The position numbers and the translations under genes were made by a program. From NCBI RefSeq assembly GCF_002080455.1, contig NZ_CP020555.1:3286001-3350000 (forward strand): a stretch of DNA of 64,000 nt. Direction: 5' to 3'. Every line of letters starts with the position of its first letter. The stretch's first letter is position 1. Shown piece by piece: positions 51,503-60,671 of this stretch. The notes beneath the pieces are model-generated. The model saw only the letters and a program-made list of their open reading frames with translations, was not told the DNA's origin and did no database searches. The stretch comes from Streptomyces sp. Sge12 (GTDB lineage Bacteria; Actinomycetota; Actinomycetes; Streptomycetales; Streptomycetaceae).

Positions 51503-54094
51503 TCAACCGCCCGCCTTGTAACTCGCCGTGGCCTTTTCGAAGACCTCGGTGACCTTGGACTGCTCGTCCTCCGGACCGGTGACCAGAACGACGTGGTAGC
51601 TCCCGCCCAGCGCGACGACGAAGTTGCGGGCGAACACGTTGCGACCGGTCCCGTCGATCCACGTGTACCGGCCCGAGGCGCGCAGTTGCTGGCCCACCTT
51701 CGTGGTCTTCACGTCCCCCACGGTGGACCAGGTGGACGTCCGGTACGGGGTCAGCTCCGGCTCCTTGTCCTTCTGGTACGCCGCCGGATCCGGATTGCCC
51801 TGGACCTTGTCACGGCCGGGGACGACCGTCAGCACGAACTGCCCGTCGGTGTAACGCACCTGACCGGACTCATTGATTCCGCGGCGCTCCCAGCCGTCGG
51901 GCACGGCGATCTCGAAGTGCTCCGGATCCTGCTGGGTGGTGTAACCGGCCGGAGCCGGGGCCGGGGCGGGCTGCGATGCGGCGGGCTCGGTCGTCTGGGG
52001 CGCCGGCTTGGACTCGGGCGTGCCGGAGGGCACCTGGGAGGGGCTCGGCTTCGCCGGGGCCTGGCCGGTGCTGCCCCGGGCGTCGCCCGCGGCCTCCGGA
52101 TCCGCGGCACGCGGCATGAACAGCAGCGCGTACGCCACCGCGCCGGCGAGGAGGACCAGGATCCCGACGAGCAGGGTCCGGCCGAGGGCGCGCGGCTTGC
52201 GGGGGGCGCTGGGGTTGCGGTGCCGCCCGTGGACCTCGCCGCGACGGCGTACGACGGGCAGCCGCGCCGGATCCGGCTCCGGCATCGGGAGCACCCCGAA
52301 TCCGGCGTCCGGCTCGGGCGCGGACCGCACGAGCGAGCGCAGCCAGCCCCGCAGCTCCTCGAAGTCCGGCCGCTCCGTGGGGTCCTGGCGCAGCAGCGAC
52401 TCGACGATCGGGCGCAGCGCCCCGCACTCCTCCGCGAAGGCCGGCGGTTCCGCGCAGACCATCTCGACCAGCTCGGCGACGCTGTCCTCCGGGTACGGGG
52501 CGTGCCCCTGCACCGCGCGGTAGAGCAGCGCGCCGAGCGCCCACAGGTCGGTGGCGGGCCCGACGGGGGCCGCGAGCTGCCAGTGCCCGTGCACGGGACC
52601 GGCCTGCTCGGGGGCCCACCGCTCGGTGACCGCCCCGACGACGGCCATCCGGGTCTGCCGGGCCCGCTCGGCGTCCAGGCCGGTGCGCGGCCCGGTCCAG
52701 CCGCTCGACTGCGGCTGGCCGGGCGTGGGCGTGGCCGGGGCCTCGGCCTCGGCCTGCCGGTAGCCCTGGGGCAGGGCGAGGCGGGCGGGCAGGGCGGGGC
52801 GCTCGGGCTGGAGGTCGGGCGCCGGCGCCTGTTCCGGCCGGGGTTCGGGCCAGGGTTCCGGTTGTGGTCGGGGTTGCGGTAAGGCCTCCCGCACGGGCCC
52901 TTCCAGCAGCGGTTCCGGATCCGATTCCGTTTCCCGTTCCCGTTCCCGTTCCGGTTCGGGTTCCGGGGTGGCCGCGGGGAGTTCCGCCCGGCGGGGGGTC
53001 GCACCGTGCCAGGAGGCGGTGCCCGTCTCCGGGCCGCCGTAGGGGTACGAGTACCCGTGCGGGAGGGTCGACCCCTCGGGCCGACGCTCCGGCGGTGGCG
53101 AACCGGCCTCGATCTCGGTCCCGGCTCCGGCCCTGCGCTCCTCGATGACCCGGGCGGCGGCGGCCCGCGCCCCGGCCCGGTAGGCCGCGATGGCCCCGGC
53201 CCGCGCGGCGGCCTGGAGGTCGGGGCGCTCCTGCGGACGGCCGGGGGTGATGTGGTCGTTGTACCGCGGCCCGGTGTCGTAGCCGGGGGCCACGAGGGGC
53301 GCGTACGCGGCGGGGGGCTCCGTACGGAGGTCCACCGGACCGGCAGCGGGAGCCGGATCCGGGTCCGGGTCCGGGAGCACGACCGGAGCGGGAGCGGGAA
53401 CCTGCATCGGAGCCGGAGTCGGAGCCGGAGCGGACGCCTGCGCCGGGAGCGGAACGGCGCCGGTGCCGGGTGCGGGAGCCGGGCCGGTACCCCACCCCGT
53501 CGCGACGCCGGTGTCCTCGGCGCTCGGCACGGGGTCGTACCCGCACAGGGCCTCCTCCGCCGCGCCGGCCGCCAGGCCGGTCAGCACGACCCGCCCGTCC
53601 TCGCACACCAACACCGTCCGGACGGTGATGTTCCGGTGCGTCCAGCCGTGCGCGTGCAGCACCCGCAGCGCGGTGAGCACGTCCGACGCCACCTCGGCCG
53701 CCCGGTAGGGGCTCAGCGGTTCATCGGCTATCAGCGCGGCCAGCGGCCTGGCCGGCACCAGTTCGCTCACTATCCACAGCGACTCGCCCTCGGCGAACAC
53801 GTCGAAGACCTGGTCCAGCCGGGGATGGTCCGGGATCGAAGCCGCCGCCTGCGCCGCCTCGATGGCGCGGCGGACGGCCGGCAGATCGGCGGGCGAGCGG
53901 CGCGCGGCCGGCACGGCGCGGTGCCCGTCCAGCAGCTCCGCGTCCACGATCTCCGGCAACGGCACCTGGCGTACCAGGACTTCTTGCCCGCTGCGCGTGT
54001 CAAAGGCGCGCGTCTCGACCAGTTCGTACTCGTCGGACGGCGGCAGGGGCAGGCGGTAGCGGCCGGCCAGGATCCGGCCCGCGTACTCCTCCAC
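51503..54094 (-). CDS. transmembrane pseudokinase with long disordered insertion
   Basis: 863 residues. The N-lobe lacks the Gly-rich loop and has Arg in place of the ATP lysine (EVLVRQV). The catalytic loop reads HRN at 153-155, so the Asp is Asn, and the DFG position reads GLA (173-175). About 360 residues of Pro/Glu/Arg/Ala-rich sequence interrupt the fold before the C-lobe resumes (WAPEQAGPVHGHWQLAAPVG). A transmembrane helix (TLLVGILVLLAGAVAYALLF) and an outer domain (FEIAVPDGWERRG) follow. It should bind partners, not phosphorylate. GTG 54094 with GGGGGAGG upstream is preferred over GTG 54139. Confidence 0.88.
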   Translation of the reverse strand: MEEYAGRILAGRYRLPLPPSDEYELVETRAFDTRSGQEVLVRQVPLPEIVDAELLDGHRAVPAARRSPADLPAVRRAIEAAQAAASIPDHPRLDQVFDVFAEGESLWIVSELVPARPLAALIADEPLSPYRAAEVASDVLTALRVLHAHGWTHRNITVRTVLVCEDGRVVLTGLAAGAAEEALCGYDPVPSAEDTGVATGWGTGPAPAPGTGAVPLPAQASAPAPTPAPMQVPAPAPVVLPDPDPDPAPAAGPVDLRTEPPAAYAPLVAPGYDTGPRYNDHITPGRPQERPDLQAAARAGAIAAYRAGARAAAARVIEERRAGAGTEIEAGSPPPERRPEGSTLPHGYSYPYGGPETGTASWHGATPRRAELPAATPEPEPERERERETESDPEPLLEGPVREALPQPRPQPEPWPEPRPEQAPAPDLQPERPALPARLALPQGYRQAEAEAPATPTPGQPQSSGWTGPRTGLDAERARQTRMAVVGAVTERWAPEQAGPVHGHWQLAAPVGPATDLWALGALLYRAVQGHAPYPEDSVAELVEMVCAEPPAFAEECGALRPIVESLLRQDPTERPDFEELRGWLRSLVRSAPEPDAGFGVLPMPEPDPARLPVVRRRGEVHGRHRNPSAPRKPRALGRTLLVGILVLLAGAVAYALLFMPRAADPEAAGDARGSTGQAPAKPSPSQVPSGTPESKPAPQTTEPAASQPAPAPAPAGYTTQQDPEHFEIAVPDGWERRGINESGQVRYTDGQFVLTVVPGRDKVQGNPDPAAYQKDKEPELTPYRTSTWSTVGDVKTTKVGQQLRASGRYTWIDGTGRNVFARNFVVALGGSYHVVLVTGPEDEQSKVTEVFEKATASYKAGG

Positions 54095-54171
54095 ATCGCC
54101 TCCCCCGAGTGCGGCGGGTCCCCATGGCCCCTCCGACACGATACGTCGCCGGGGCCGCCCGCGTCCCGAGG

Positions 54172-56682
54172 TCAGCCGAGCGGCTGGAACGTCTCGAAGG
54201 CGACGTTGCGCATCTGGGTGCACTCGGCGCCGTCCCACTGGTCGGCGGCGCAGCTGATCATGATGGCGTAGCCGTGCGTCGCGTCCAGCTTGAAGCCGCG
54301 GTTGAGCACCCGGACCTTGATCCCCTTCTGCTCCCGCTCGAACTCCCAGTCCGCGACGGTCGGGTAGCCCCGGTAGTCCACCGCGTCGATGCGGATCTGC
54401 CGGTAGCTGGTGCTGCTGCCCGCCACCGCCGGGGCGGCCTTGGCCCAGGCGAGGCGCGCGTCGTTGCCCGGCTTGTCGGTGTAGTCGACCTGGATCCGCG
54501 GGAATCCGCCGTCACGGCTGTATATGCCGCCGGAGTTCTCGCCCGCGGTGCCCGTCTGCTTGAAGCCCTCGGGCATGGCCATCGAGAAGTGGAACCCGAA
54601 GTCCTGCACCGGGACGAATCCCGCCGGGAGCGCGCCGCCGGCGCCGCCGCCGGACGTGGCGCCCTGGCCCTGGTTCGCGGCCGGGGACTGCTGCCCGCCG
54701 GTACCGGCACCCGTACCCGCGCTGCCGTTGGCGTTGCCGCCCGTGTCGCCGGTGTTCCCCGAGGGCTTCGGGGAGGTGTTCCCCGTCCCGCCGCCCGGGT
54801 CCTTCGGGGCCGAGGCCGCCGGGGTGGGCTTGCCCCCGCCCTTGCTCTCGTCCTTGGGGTCCTTGTCGTCGGTGCTGAAGGCGTAGGCGATGAGCGAGCC
54901 GACGACGGCCAGCACCACGACCACGGCCGCCGCCGCGAGCACGATGGTGCGGCGCTGCATGACGTCCGTGAGCGGCGCCTTGACGGGGGACGGCTTGGAC
55001 TTCGGCGGCTCCGCGGCGGTGACGGCCGTGGTGGCGGCCGCGGCCGTCGCCGCCTTGCGGGCCGCCTTCAGCGCGGCGCGGGCCCGCTCGCGCTGCTCGC
55101 GGTCGCGGCGCTCGCGTTCCTTCTTCGCCGCCTTCTCGGCAGCCTTCTCCGCCTTCTCCGCGGCGGCCTTGTCCGCGGCCTCCTTGGCGTCCGCCAGCGA
55201 AATCTGCCGGGTCTCCTCGGCCGCCGCGGCCACTACGGGGGCGGGCTCGGGCTCGGGCGCCGCGAGGACGGCGCTGAGCATCGCCCGGGCGCGGCTGTCG
55301 TCGAGCCGGTGCGCGGGGTCCTTGGCGAGCAGGCCGTAGATGACCTCGATCAGCGGGCCCGCGTTCTTCGGCGGCTCCACCGGCTCGGTCATCACGGCGG
55401 TGAGGGTGGCGAGCGCGGACCCCTTGTCGTACGGGGGCACTCCCTCGACGGAGGCGTACAGCAGGCCGCCGAGCGACCACATGTCGGCGGGCGGGCCGGG
55501 CTTGTGGCCGCGGGCGCGCTCGGGGGAGATGTAGGACGGGGCGCCGACGAGCATGCCGGTGGAGGTGACGGAGGGGTCGCCCTCGACCTGCGCGATGCCG
55601 AAGTCGGTGAGGACGACCCGGCCGTTGCCGGCGATGAGCACGTTGGACGGCTTCACGTCGCGGTGCAGGATGCCCTGGCCGTGCGCGGCGCGCAGCACGT
55701 CGAGCACCGCGAGGCCGACCTCGGCGGCGCGGTGCGGGGTGAGCGGGCCGTTCTCACGTATGAACTCGGCGAGCGAGGGGCCCTCGATGAGCTCCATGAC
55801 GATCCACGGCCGGGCGTCCTCGTCGACGACGTCGTAGACGGTGACGGCGCCGCCGCTGCGGATCCGCGCAATCGCCTTGGCCTCGCGGAGGGTACGGGTG
55901 ATGAGGCGTCGCTTCTCGTCCTCGTCGACCCCGCTGCTGAAGCGGAGTTCCTTGACGGCGACGGTCCGGCCCAGGGTCTCGTCCTGGGCGCGCCAGACGG
56001 TACCCATCCCGCCCTTGCCGAGCACGGCACCGAGCCGGTACCGCCCGGCCAGCAACCGCCCCTCGTCCTTGCCGTCCCCGGCGGCCTTCGCGGCGGCCTT
56101 GACGGCGGCGGCCATGGCATCCGCCTTCTCGACGACGGGATTGCTCCCCGGCTTCGCCACCACCGGCTTCGCCGCAGACGACCCCGCAGCCTTGCTCAGC
56201 CCTGGCTTCGCAGCCGCAGGCACAGCGTCAGCCGGATCGGCAGCCGCAGCCTTCTCCCGGCCCGGCTTCGCCGCAGGCGACCCGTCGGTCTTGCTCAACC
56301 CAGGCTTCGCAACCGCAGGCTCGGCATCAGCCGGTTCCGCATCCGCGGCACCAGCCGCAGGCCCGGCCTCCACGGCCTCCGCCGCAGCCTTGCTCAACCC
56401 GGGCTTCCCAACCACAGGCTCGGCCTCCGGCGCAGCGTCAGCCGGCTCGGCAGCCGCAGGCGCAGCCTTCTCACTGCCCGGCTTCGCCGCAGGCGACCCC
56501 GCAGGCGACCCCGCAGGATCGGCGTCGGACGCAGCGTCCGCCGGCTCGGCAGACACAGGCGCGGCTGCCTCACCGCCGGGCTTCGCCGCAGGCGACCCGG
56601 CATCCGAAGCCGCGGCGCCAGCCTCGGACTTCTCACTGCTGGGCTTCGCCGCAGGCGACTCGGTGTGCTCCGGCTTCGACAT
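54172..56682 (-). CDS. transmembrane serine/threonine protein kinase with KPG-repeat N-terminus
   Basis: 836 residues. The N-terminal ~190 residues are Ala/Pro/Lys-rich with repeated AAKPG-like and VAKPGLSK-like units. An intact kinase domain then has GKGGMGTV, VAVKEL, HRDVKPSN, DFGIAQVEGD and the activation-loop SPE. A Lys/Glu/Ala-rich charged linker, a transmembrane helix (IVLAAAAVVVVLAVVGSLIA) and an outer domain opening with FGFHFSMAMPEGFKQTG follow. ATG 56682 (MSKPEHTESPAAKPS) has AGAGGGGAC upstream. It is likely the cluster's second active kinase. Confidence 0.9.
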   Translation of the reverse strand: MSKPEHTESPAAKPSSEKSEAGAAASDAGSPAAKPGGEAAAPVSAEPADAASDADPAGSPAGSPAAKPGSEKAAPAAAEPADAAPEAEPVVGKPGLSKAAAEAVEAGPAAGAADAEPADAEPAVAKPGLSKTDGSPAAKPGREKAAAADPADAVPAAAKPGLSKAAGSSAAKPVVAKPGSNPVVEKADAMAAAVKAAAKAAGDGKDEGRLLAGRYRLGAVLGKGGMGTVWRAQDETLGRTVAVKELRFSSGVDEDEKRRLITRTLREAKAIARIRSGGAVTVYDVVDEDARPWIVMELIEGPSLAEFIRENGPLTPHRAAEVGLAVLDVLRAAHGQGILHRDVKPSNVLIAGNGRVVLTDFGIAQVEGDPSVTSTGMLVGAPSYISPERARGHKPGPPADMWSLGGLLYASVEGVPPYDKGSALATLTAVMTEPVEPPKNAGPLIEVIYGLLAKDPAHRLDDSRARAMLSAVLAAPEPEPAPVVAAAAEETRQISLADAKEAADKAAAEKAEKAAEKAAKKERERRDREQRERARAALKAARKAATAAAATTAVTAAEPPKSKPSPVKAPLTDVMQRRTIVLAAAAVVVVLAVVGSLIAYAFSTDDKDPKDESKGGGKPTPAASAPKDPGGGTGNTSPKPSGNTGDTGGNANGSAGTGAGTGGQQSPAANQGQGATSGGGAGGALPAGFVPVQDFGFHFSMAMPEGFKQTGTAGENSGGIYSRDGGFPRIQVDYTDKPGNDARLAWAKAAPAVAGSSTSYRQIRIDAVDYRGYPTVADWEFEREQKGIKVRVLNRGFKLDATHGYAIMISCAADQWDGAECTQMRNVAFETFQPLG

Positions 56683-56843
56683 GCGTCCCCTCTGCGATCG
56701 TGCCGCTGCTCCGCCTGCCCCAGCGGCTGAGCGACCCGGCGGCCGGGGCCCGCGATAACCCGCCCCGGCAGAACCCTCATTGTTCCTCACTCCGCAACGG
56801 ACGGGCGCCCCGGGTCTGCGGTTCCCCCCTCCGGATCCCGGAG

Positions 56844-58550
56844 TTACAACGGAACGATGTCGGGCGCCCCCAGCCGCGCCGCGTCCGCCGTCTGGTCGTC
56901 GGGCTGGCGCTGCGATTCCCTTTCCGCCTGGACCCGCTTCTCGTAGTGCTCCACTTCCTTCTCGATCTGCTGCTTGTCCCACCCCAGGACCGGGGCCATC
57001 AACTCCGCGCATTCCCGCGCCGACCGCGTCCCCCGGTCGAAGGTCTCGATCGAGATCCGGGTGCGCCGCGTCAGGACGTCGTCCAGGTGCCGCGCCCCTT
57101 CGTGCGAGGCCGCGTAGACGATTTCCGCCCGGAGGTAGTCGTCCGCCCCGGACAGCGGCTCCCGCAGCCCCGGGTCGGCGGCCATCAGGTCCAGCAGTTC
57201 CTCCGTCAGGGATCCGAAGCGGTTCAACAGGTGTTCCACCCGCACCACATGAAGACCCGTCCGGGCGGCGATCCGGGCCCGGCCGTTCCACAGTGCCCGG
57301 TAGCCCTCCGCCCCCACCAGCGGGACGTCCTCCGTCACGCAGTCCGCCACCCGCTGGTCCAGCCCGTGCACGGCCTCGTCGACCGCGTCCTTCGCCATGA
57401 CCCGGTACGTCGTGTACTTGCCCCCGGCGACCACCACCAGCCCCGGCACCGGGTGCGCGACCGTGTGCTCGCGCGACAGCTTGCTCGTCGCGTCCGACTC
57501 CCCGGCCAGCAGCGGCCGCAGGCCCGCGTACACGCCCTGGACGTCGTCGCGCGTGAGCGGCACCGCCAGCACCGAGTTCACGTGCTCCAGCAGGTAGTCG
57601 ATGTCCGCGCTCGACGCCGCCGGGTGGGCCTTGTCCAGGTCCCAGTCGGTGTCCGTGGTCCCCACGATCCAGTGCCGGCCCCAGGGGATGACGAACAGCA
57701 CCGACTTCTCGGTCCGCAGGATCAGCCCGGTGCTCGAATGGATCCGGTCCTTCGGTACGACCAGGTGGATGCCCTTCGAGGCCCGTACGTGGAACTGGCC
57801 ACGCTCCCCGATCAGCGCCTGGGTGTCGTCCGTCCACACCCCCGTCGCATTCACGACCTGCTTCGCGCGGATCTCGTACTCGCCGCCGGCTTCCACGTCC
57901 CGCACCCGCGCGCCGACGACCCGTTCGCCCTCACGCAGGAAGCCGACGACCCTCGCCCGATTGGCGCAGTGCGCCCCGTACGCGGCGGCCGTCCGCACCA
58001 GCGTGGTGACGTACCGGGCGTCGTCCATCTGGGCGTCGTAGTACTGGAGGGCTCCCACCAGCGCGTCCTTGCGCAGCGCCGGCGCCACCCGCAGCGCGCG
58101 CGCCCGCGACAGGTGCCGGTGCACGGGCAGGCCCCGGCCGTGGCCGCTGGAGACCGACATCGCGTCGTACAGTGCGACGCCCGAGCCGGCGTACAGCCGC
58201 TCCCAGCCCTTGTGCTGGAGCGGGTACAGGAAGGGCACCGGCTTCACCAGGTGCGGGGCGAGGCGCTCCAGCAGCAGGCCGCGCTCCTTCAGGGCCTCGC
58301 GCACGAGGGCGAAGTCGAGCATTTCCAGGTACCGCAGGCCGCCGTGGATCAGCTTGCTGGAGCGGCTGGACGTGCCCGATGCCCAGTCCCGGGCCTCCAC
58401 CAGGCCGGTCGACAGGCCCCGGGTCACGGCGTCCAGTGCGGTGCCGGCGCCCACCACGCCCGCGCCCACCACCAGCACGTCCAGTTCCCGCTCGGCCATC
58501 CGGCTGAGAGCCTCGGCCCGCTGCGTCGGCCCCAGTGTCGCTGTCCTCAC
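56844..58550 (-). CDS. glpD: glycerol-3-phosphate dehydrogenase
   Basis: 568 residues, the membrane-associated FAD enzyme that oxidises glycerol-3-phosphate to DHAP and reduces quinone. The FAD site is VLVVGAGVVGAGTALDAVTR, then the family stretch SGTSSRSSKLIHGGLRYLEM. The C-terminal alpha-helical DAO_C domain ends the protein. ATG 58550 is standard. It converges with nothing and is divergent from the nucleotide-sugar dehydrogenase-like gene. The 161-bp gap before the kinase gene has no strong terminator. Confidence 0.97.
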   Translation of the reverse strand: MRTATLGPTQRAEALSRMAERELDVLVVGAGVVGAGTALDAVTRGLSTGLVEARDWASGTSSRSSKLIHGGLRYLEMLDFALVREALKERGLLLERLAPHLVKPVPFLYPLQHKGWERLYAGSGVALYDAMSVSSGHGRGLPVHRHLSRARALRVAPALRKDALVGALQYYDAQMDDARYVTTLVRTAAAYGAHCANRARVVGFLREGERVVGARVRDVEAGGEYEIRAKQVVNATGVWTDDTQALIGERGQFHVRASKGIHLVVPKDRIHSSTGLILRTEKSVLFVIPWGRHWIVGTTDTDWDLDKAHPAASSADIDYLLEHVNSVLAVPLTRDDVQGVYAGLRPLLAGESDATSKLSREHTVAHPVPGLVVVAGGKYTTYRVMAKDAVDEAVHGLDQRVADCVTEDVPLVGAEGYRALWNGRARIAARTGLHVVRVEHLLNRFGSLTEELLDLMAADPGLREPLSGADDYLRAEIVYAASHEGARHLDDVLTRRTRISIETFDRGTRSARECAELMAPVLGWDKQQIEKEVEHYEKRVQAERESQRQPDDQTADAARLGAPDIVPL

Positions 58551-58782
58551 GGCTGCCTCCCGTTGGTGCGGATGAGATTCCGCTCACATGCCCCCGTTCC
58601 TTGATTCTGACCGCCCGCACCCACATCAGCCACCGCCTGTGGACAACACAACGGTGGCGTTCACCCCGGAATGCGACATATCTGTCATATATACGCCTAG
58701 TCTGACATTGCGCCAGCTTCCCCCGTGCCCCCGGAGGCCTTGCGCCGCAGCCCCCTCATGTCAGGGAAGGGACGGCACCCCC

Positions 58783-60012
58783 ATGCCCGCAGATCTCGCC
58801 GTCATCGGACTCGGCCATCTCGGCCTCCCACTCGCCCAGGCGGCCGTCGCCGCCGGAATCGAGACGGTCGGCTACGACAGCGGTCCGGTCACGGACTCCA
58901 CCCTCACCGCCGCCGAGATCCGCCGCATGTCGGCGGCCGGCTTCCGGGTCACCACCAACCCCGCCGAGCTCGGCCGGGTCCGCACGGCCGTCATCTGCGC
59001 CCCCACCCAGCTCGGCGCCGACCGCGCACTGGACCTCTCCGCCGTCGGTGAGGCCGGCCGCGCGCTCGCCGCCCGGCTGCGCCCCCACACCACCGTGATC
59101 CTCGAATCGGCCGCCCACCCCGGGGTCACCGAGGACTACCTCCGCCCGATCCTCGAAGCCGGCTCCGGGCTGCGGGCGGGCCGGGACTTCCACCTGGCCT
59201 ACTCCCCCAGCCGCCACGACCCGGGCAACCGCACGCACGGCATCTCCAACACCCCCAAGGTGATCGGCGGCCTCACCCCCGCCTGCACGGAATCCGCGCA
59301 CGCCTTCTACGCACGCCTCACCGAGAAGGTGGTCCGCGCCCGCGGCCTGCGCGAGGCCGAGACCGTACAGCTGCTCGAGACGAACTACCGCCACGTCAAC
59401 ATCGCCCTCATGAACGAGATGGCGGTGCTCTGCCACGACCTCGGCGTCGACCTGTGGGACGTCATCCGCTGCGCCGAGACCAAGCCGTACGGATTCCAGG
59501 CCTTCCGCCCCGGCCCCGGGGTCGGCGGCCACGGCGTCCCCCTCGACCCGAACTACCTCCCCCACACCACGCGCACCCCCGGCCACCCCCTGCGCATGGT
59601 CGGCCTGGCCCAGGAGATCAACAACCGGATGCCGCAGTACGTCATCCAGCGTTCGGCCACCCTGCTGAACGAGCACGGCAAATCCGCCCGCGGAGCCCGC
59701 GTCCTGCTCCTCGGCGTCACCTACAAGCCCGACCTGGCCGACCAGGAGGGCTCCCCGGCCTGCGAGATCGCCAGCCGCCTCCTCGACCTGGGCGCGCTGA
59801 TCAGCTACCACGACCCGTACATCACGGGGTGGCGGGTGCGGGACCAGCCGGTCCCCCGCGCCGAATCGCTGTACGAGGCCGCCGCGAACGCGGACCTGAC
59901 CATCCTGCTCCAGCACCACCGCACCTACGACCTGCAAGGACTCGCCGTGAAGGCCCAGCTGCTCCTGGACACCCGCGGCGCCAGCCCGGTGGGCGCGGCC
60001 CACCGGCTCTGA
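58783..60012 (+). CDS. nucleotide-sugar dehydrogenase-like protein lacking catalytic Cys
   Basis: 409 residues of the UDP-glucose/UDP-ManNAcA dehydrogenase family. The N-terminal Rossmann motif is VIGLGHLGLPLAQAAVAAGI. The middle domain has ETNYRHVNIALMNEMAVL and GPGVGGHGVPLDPNY, and the C-terminal domain has LLLGVTYKPDLADQEGSPA. In true dehydrogenases the active-site motif reads GGHC or GGSC; here residue 251 is Gly instead of Cys. It may thus form only the aldehyde or act as a different oxidoreductase. ATG 58783 with AGGGAAGG upstream; the frame is open to 58588. Confidence 0.9.
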   Translation: MPADLAVIGLGHLGLPLAQAAVAAGIETVGYDSGPVTDSTLTAAEIRRMSAAGFRVTTNPAELGRVRTAVICAPTQLGADRALDLSAVGEAGRALAARLRPHTTVILESAAHPGVTEDYLRPILEAGSGLRAGRDFHLAYSPSRHDPGNRTHGISNTPKVIGGLTPACTESAHAFYARLTEKVVRARGLREAETVQLLETNYRHVNIALMNEMAVLCHDLGVDLWDVIRCAETKPYGFQAFRPGPGVGGHGVPLDPNYLPHTTRTPGHPLRMVGLAQEINNRMPQYVIQRSATLLNEHGKSARGARVLLLGVTYKPDLADQEGSPACEIASRLLDLGALISYHDPYITGWRVRDQPVPRAESLYEAAANADLTILLQHHRTYDLQGLAVKAQLLLDTRGASPVGAAHRL

Positions 60013-60127
60013 GCCCGGGAAAACCCCCAGGTGGATGTCCGACACGGCTGCTAGCCTGCGGCGTCACTTATCTCGCACATACGTCCCCCTGGACCTCTGT
60101 GCGTCTGCGTCCCTGGGGGGATTTCCG

Positions 60128-60598
60128 ATGAGCCAGAACTTCACGCCGCCCGCGCCCGACTCCTACACGGCGGCTCCCGCCCCGGCCCCGGCCCGCACCG
60201 GCAACATCGGCCTGGCGATCCTCGGGGCGCTGGCCGCCGCCCTGGCCGCGGGGGCCGCCTACGGCGGCCTCATGGGCGCGATCGAGTACCAGATCGGCTA
60301 CGCCGCGGCCGGTGTCGGGTTCCTGGTGGGCCTCGTCGCCGTCCGCCTCGGCGGCAGCAACCCCGTCCTCCCGGTCCTGAGCGCCCTGCTGACGCTCGCC
60401 GGCGTCTACGCCGGCTACCTGCTGACCGAGGCCATGTTCATCGCGAAGGCCAACCCCCCGCTCACGGCGACCGAGCTGCTCACGAGCCACCTCGCCGACG
60501 TCCACCAGTCCTACCTGGACAACTTCGACCCGATCTCGGTCCTGTTCTTCGCGATCGGCGCGTACGCCGCCTTCCAGACGGCCCGCAAGGCCGCCTGA
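60128..60598 (+). CDS. small membrane protein, unknown function
   Basis: 156 residues. A Pro/Ala-rich cytoplasmic N-terminus (~25 residues) is followed by four hydrophobic segments (about 27-48, 55-73, 77-98 and 136-150), with an acidic/polar loop before the last. ATG 60128 has GGGGGGA upstream. It follows the dehydrogenase-like gene by 115 bp and is terminated by a strong hairpin. No family recognised. Confidence 0.8.
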   Translation: MSQNFTPPAPDSYTAAPAPAPARTGNIGLAILGALAAALAAGAAYGGLMGAIEYQIGYAAAGVGFLVGLVAVRLGGSNPVLPVLSALLTLAGVYAGYLLTEAMFIAKANPPLTATELLTSHLADVHQSYLDNFDPISVLFFAIGAYAAFQTARKAA

Positions 60599-60612
60599 CC
60601 GGCGCCCCGCAC

Positions 60613-60658
60613 ACGCCGGAGGGCCGGCACCCCGCTCGGGGTGCCGGCCCTCCGGCGT
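60613..60658. terminator. convergent terminator before guaB3 end
   Basis: ACGCCGGAGGGCCGGCACCC plus C, with its exact complement (60613-60633/60638-60658), forms a 21-bp stem with a GCTC loop between the small membrane gene and convergent guaB3. Confidence 0.9.
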
Positions 60659-60671
60659 ACTGGTGGAGCGA

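Noticed and set aside
56394..56780. Frame with a very good ribosome site (GGAGTGAGG before ATG 56780)
   Set aside because: Its product is almost entirely Arg/Leu/Pro in the wrong frame of the kinase gene; kinase start 56682 is better supported.
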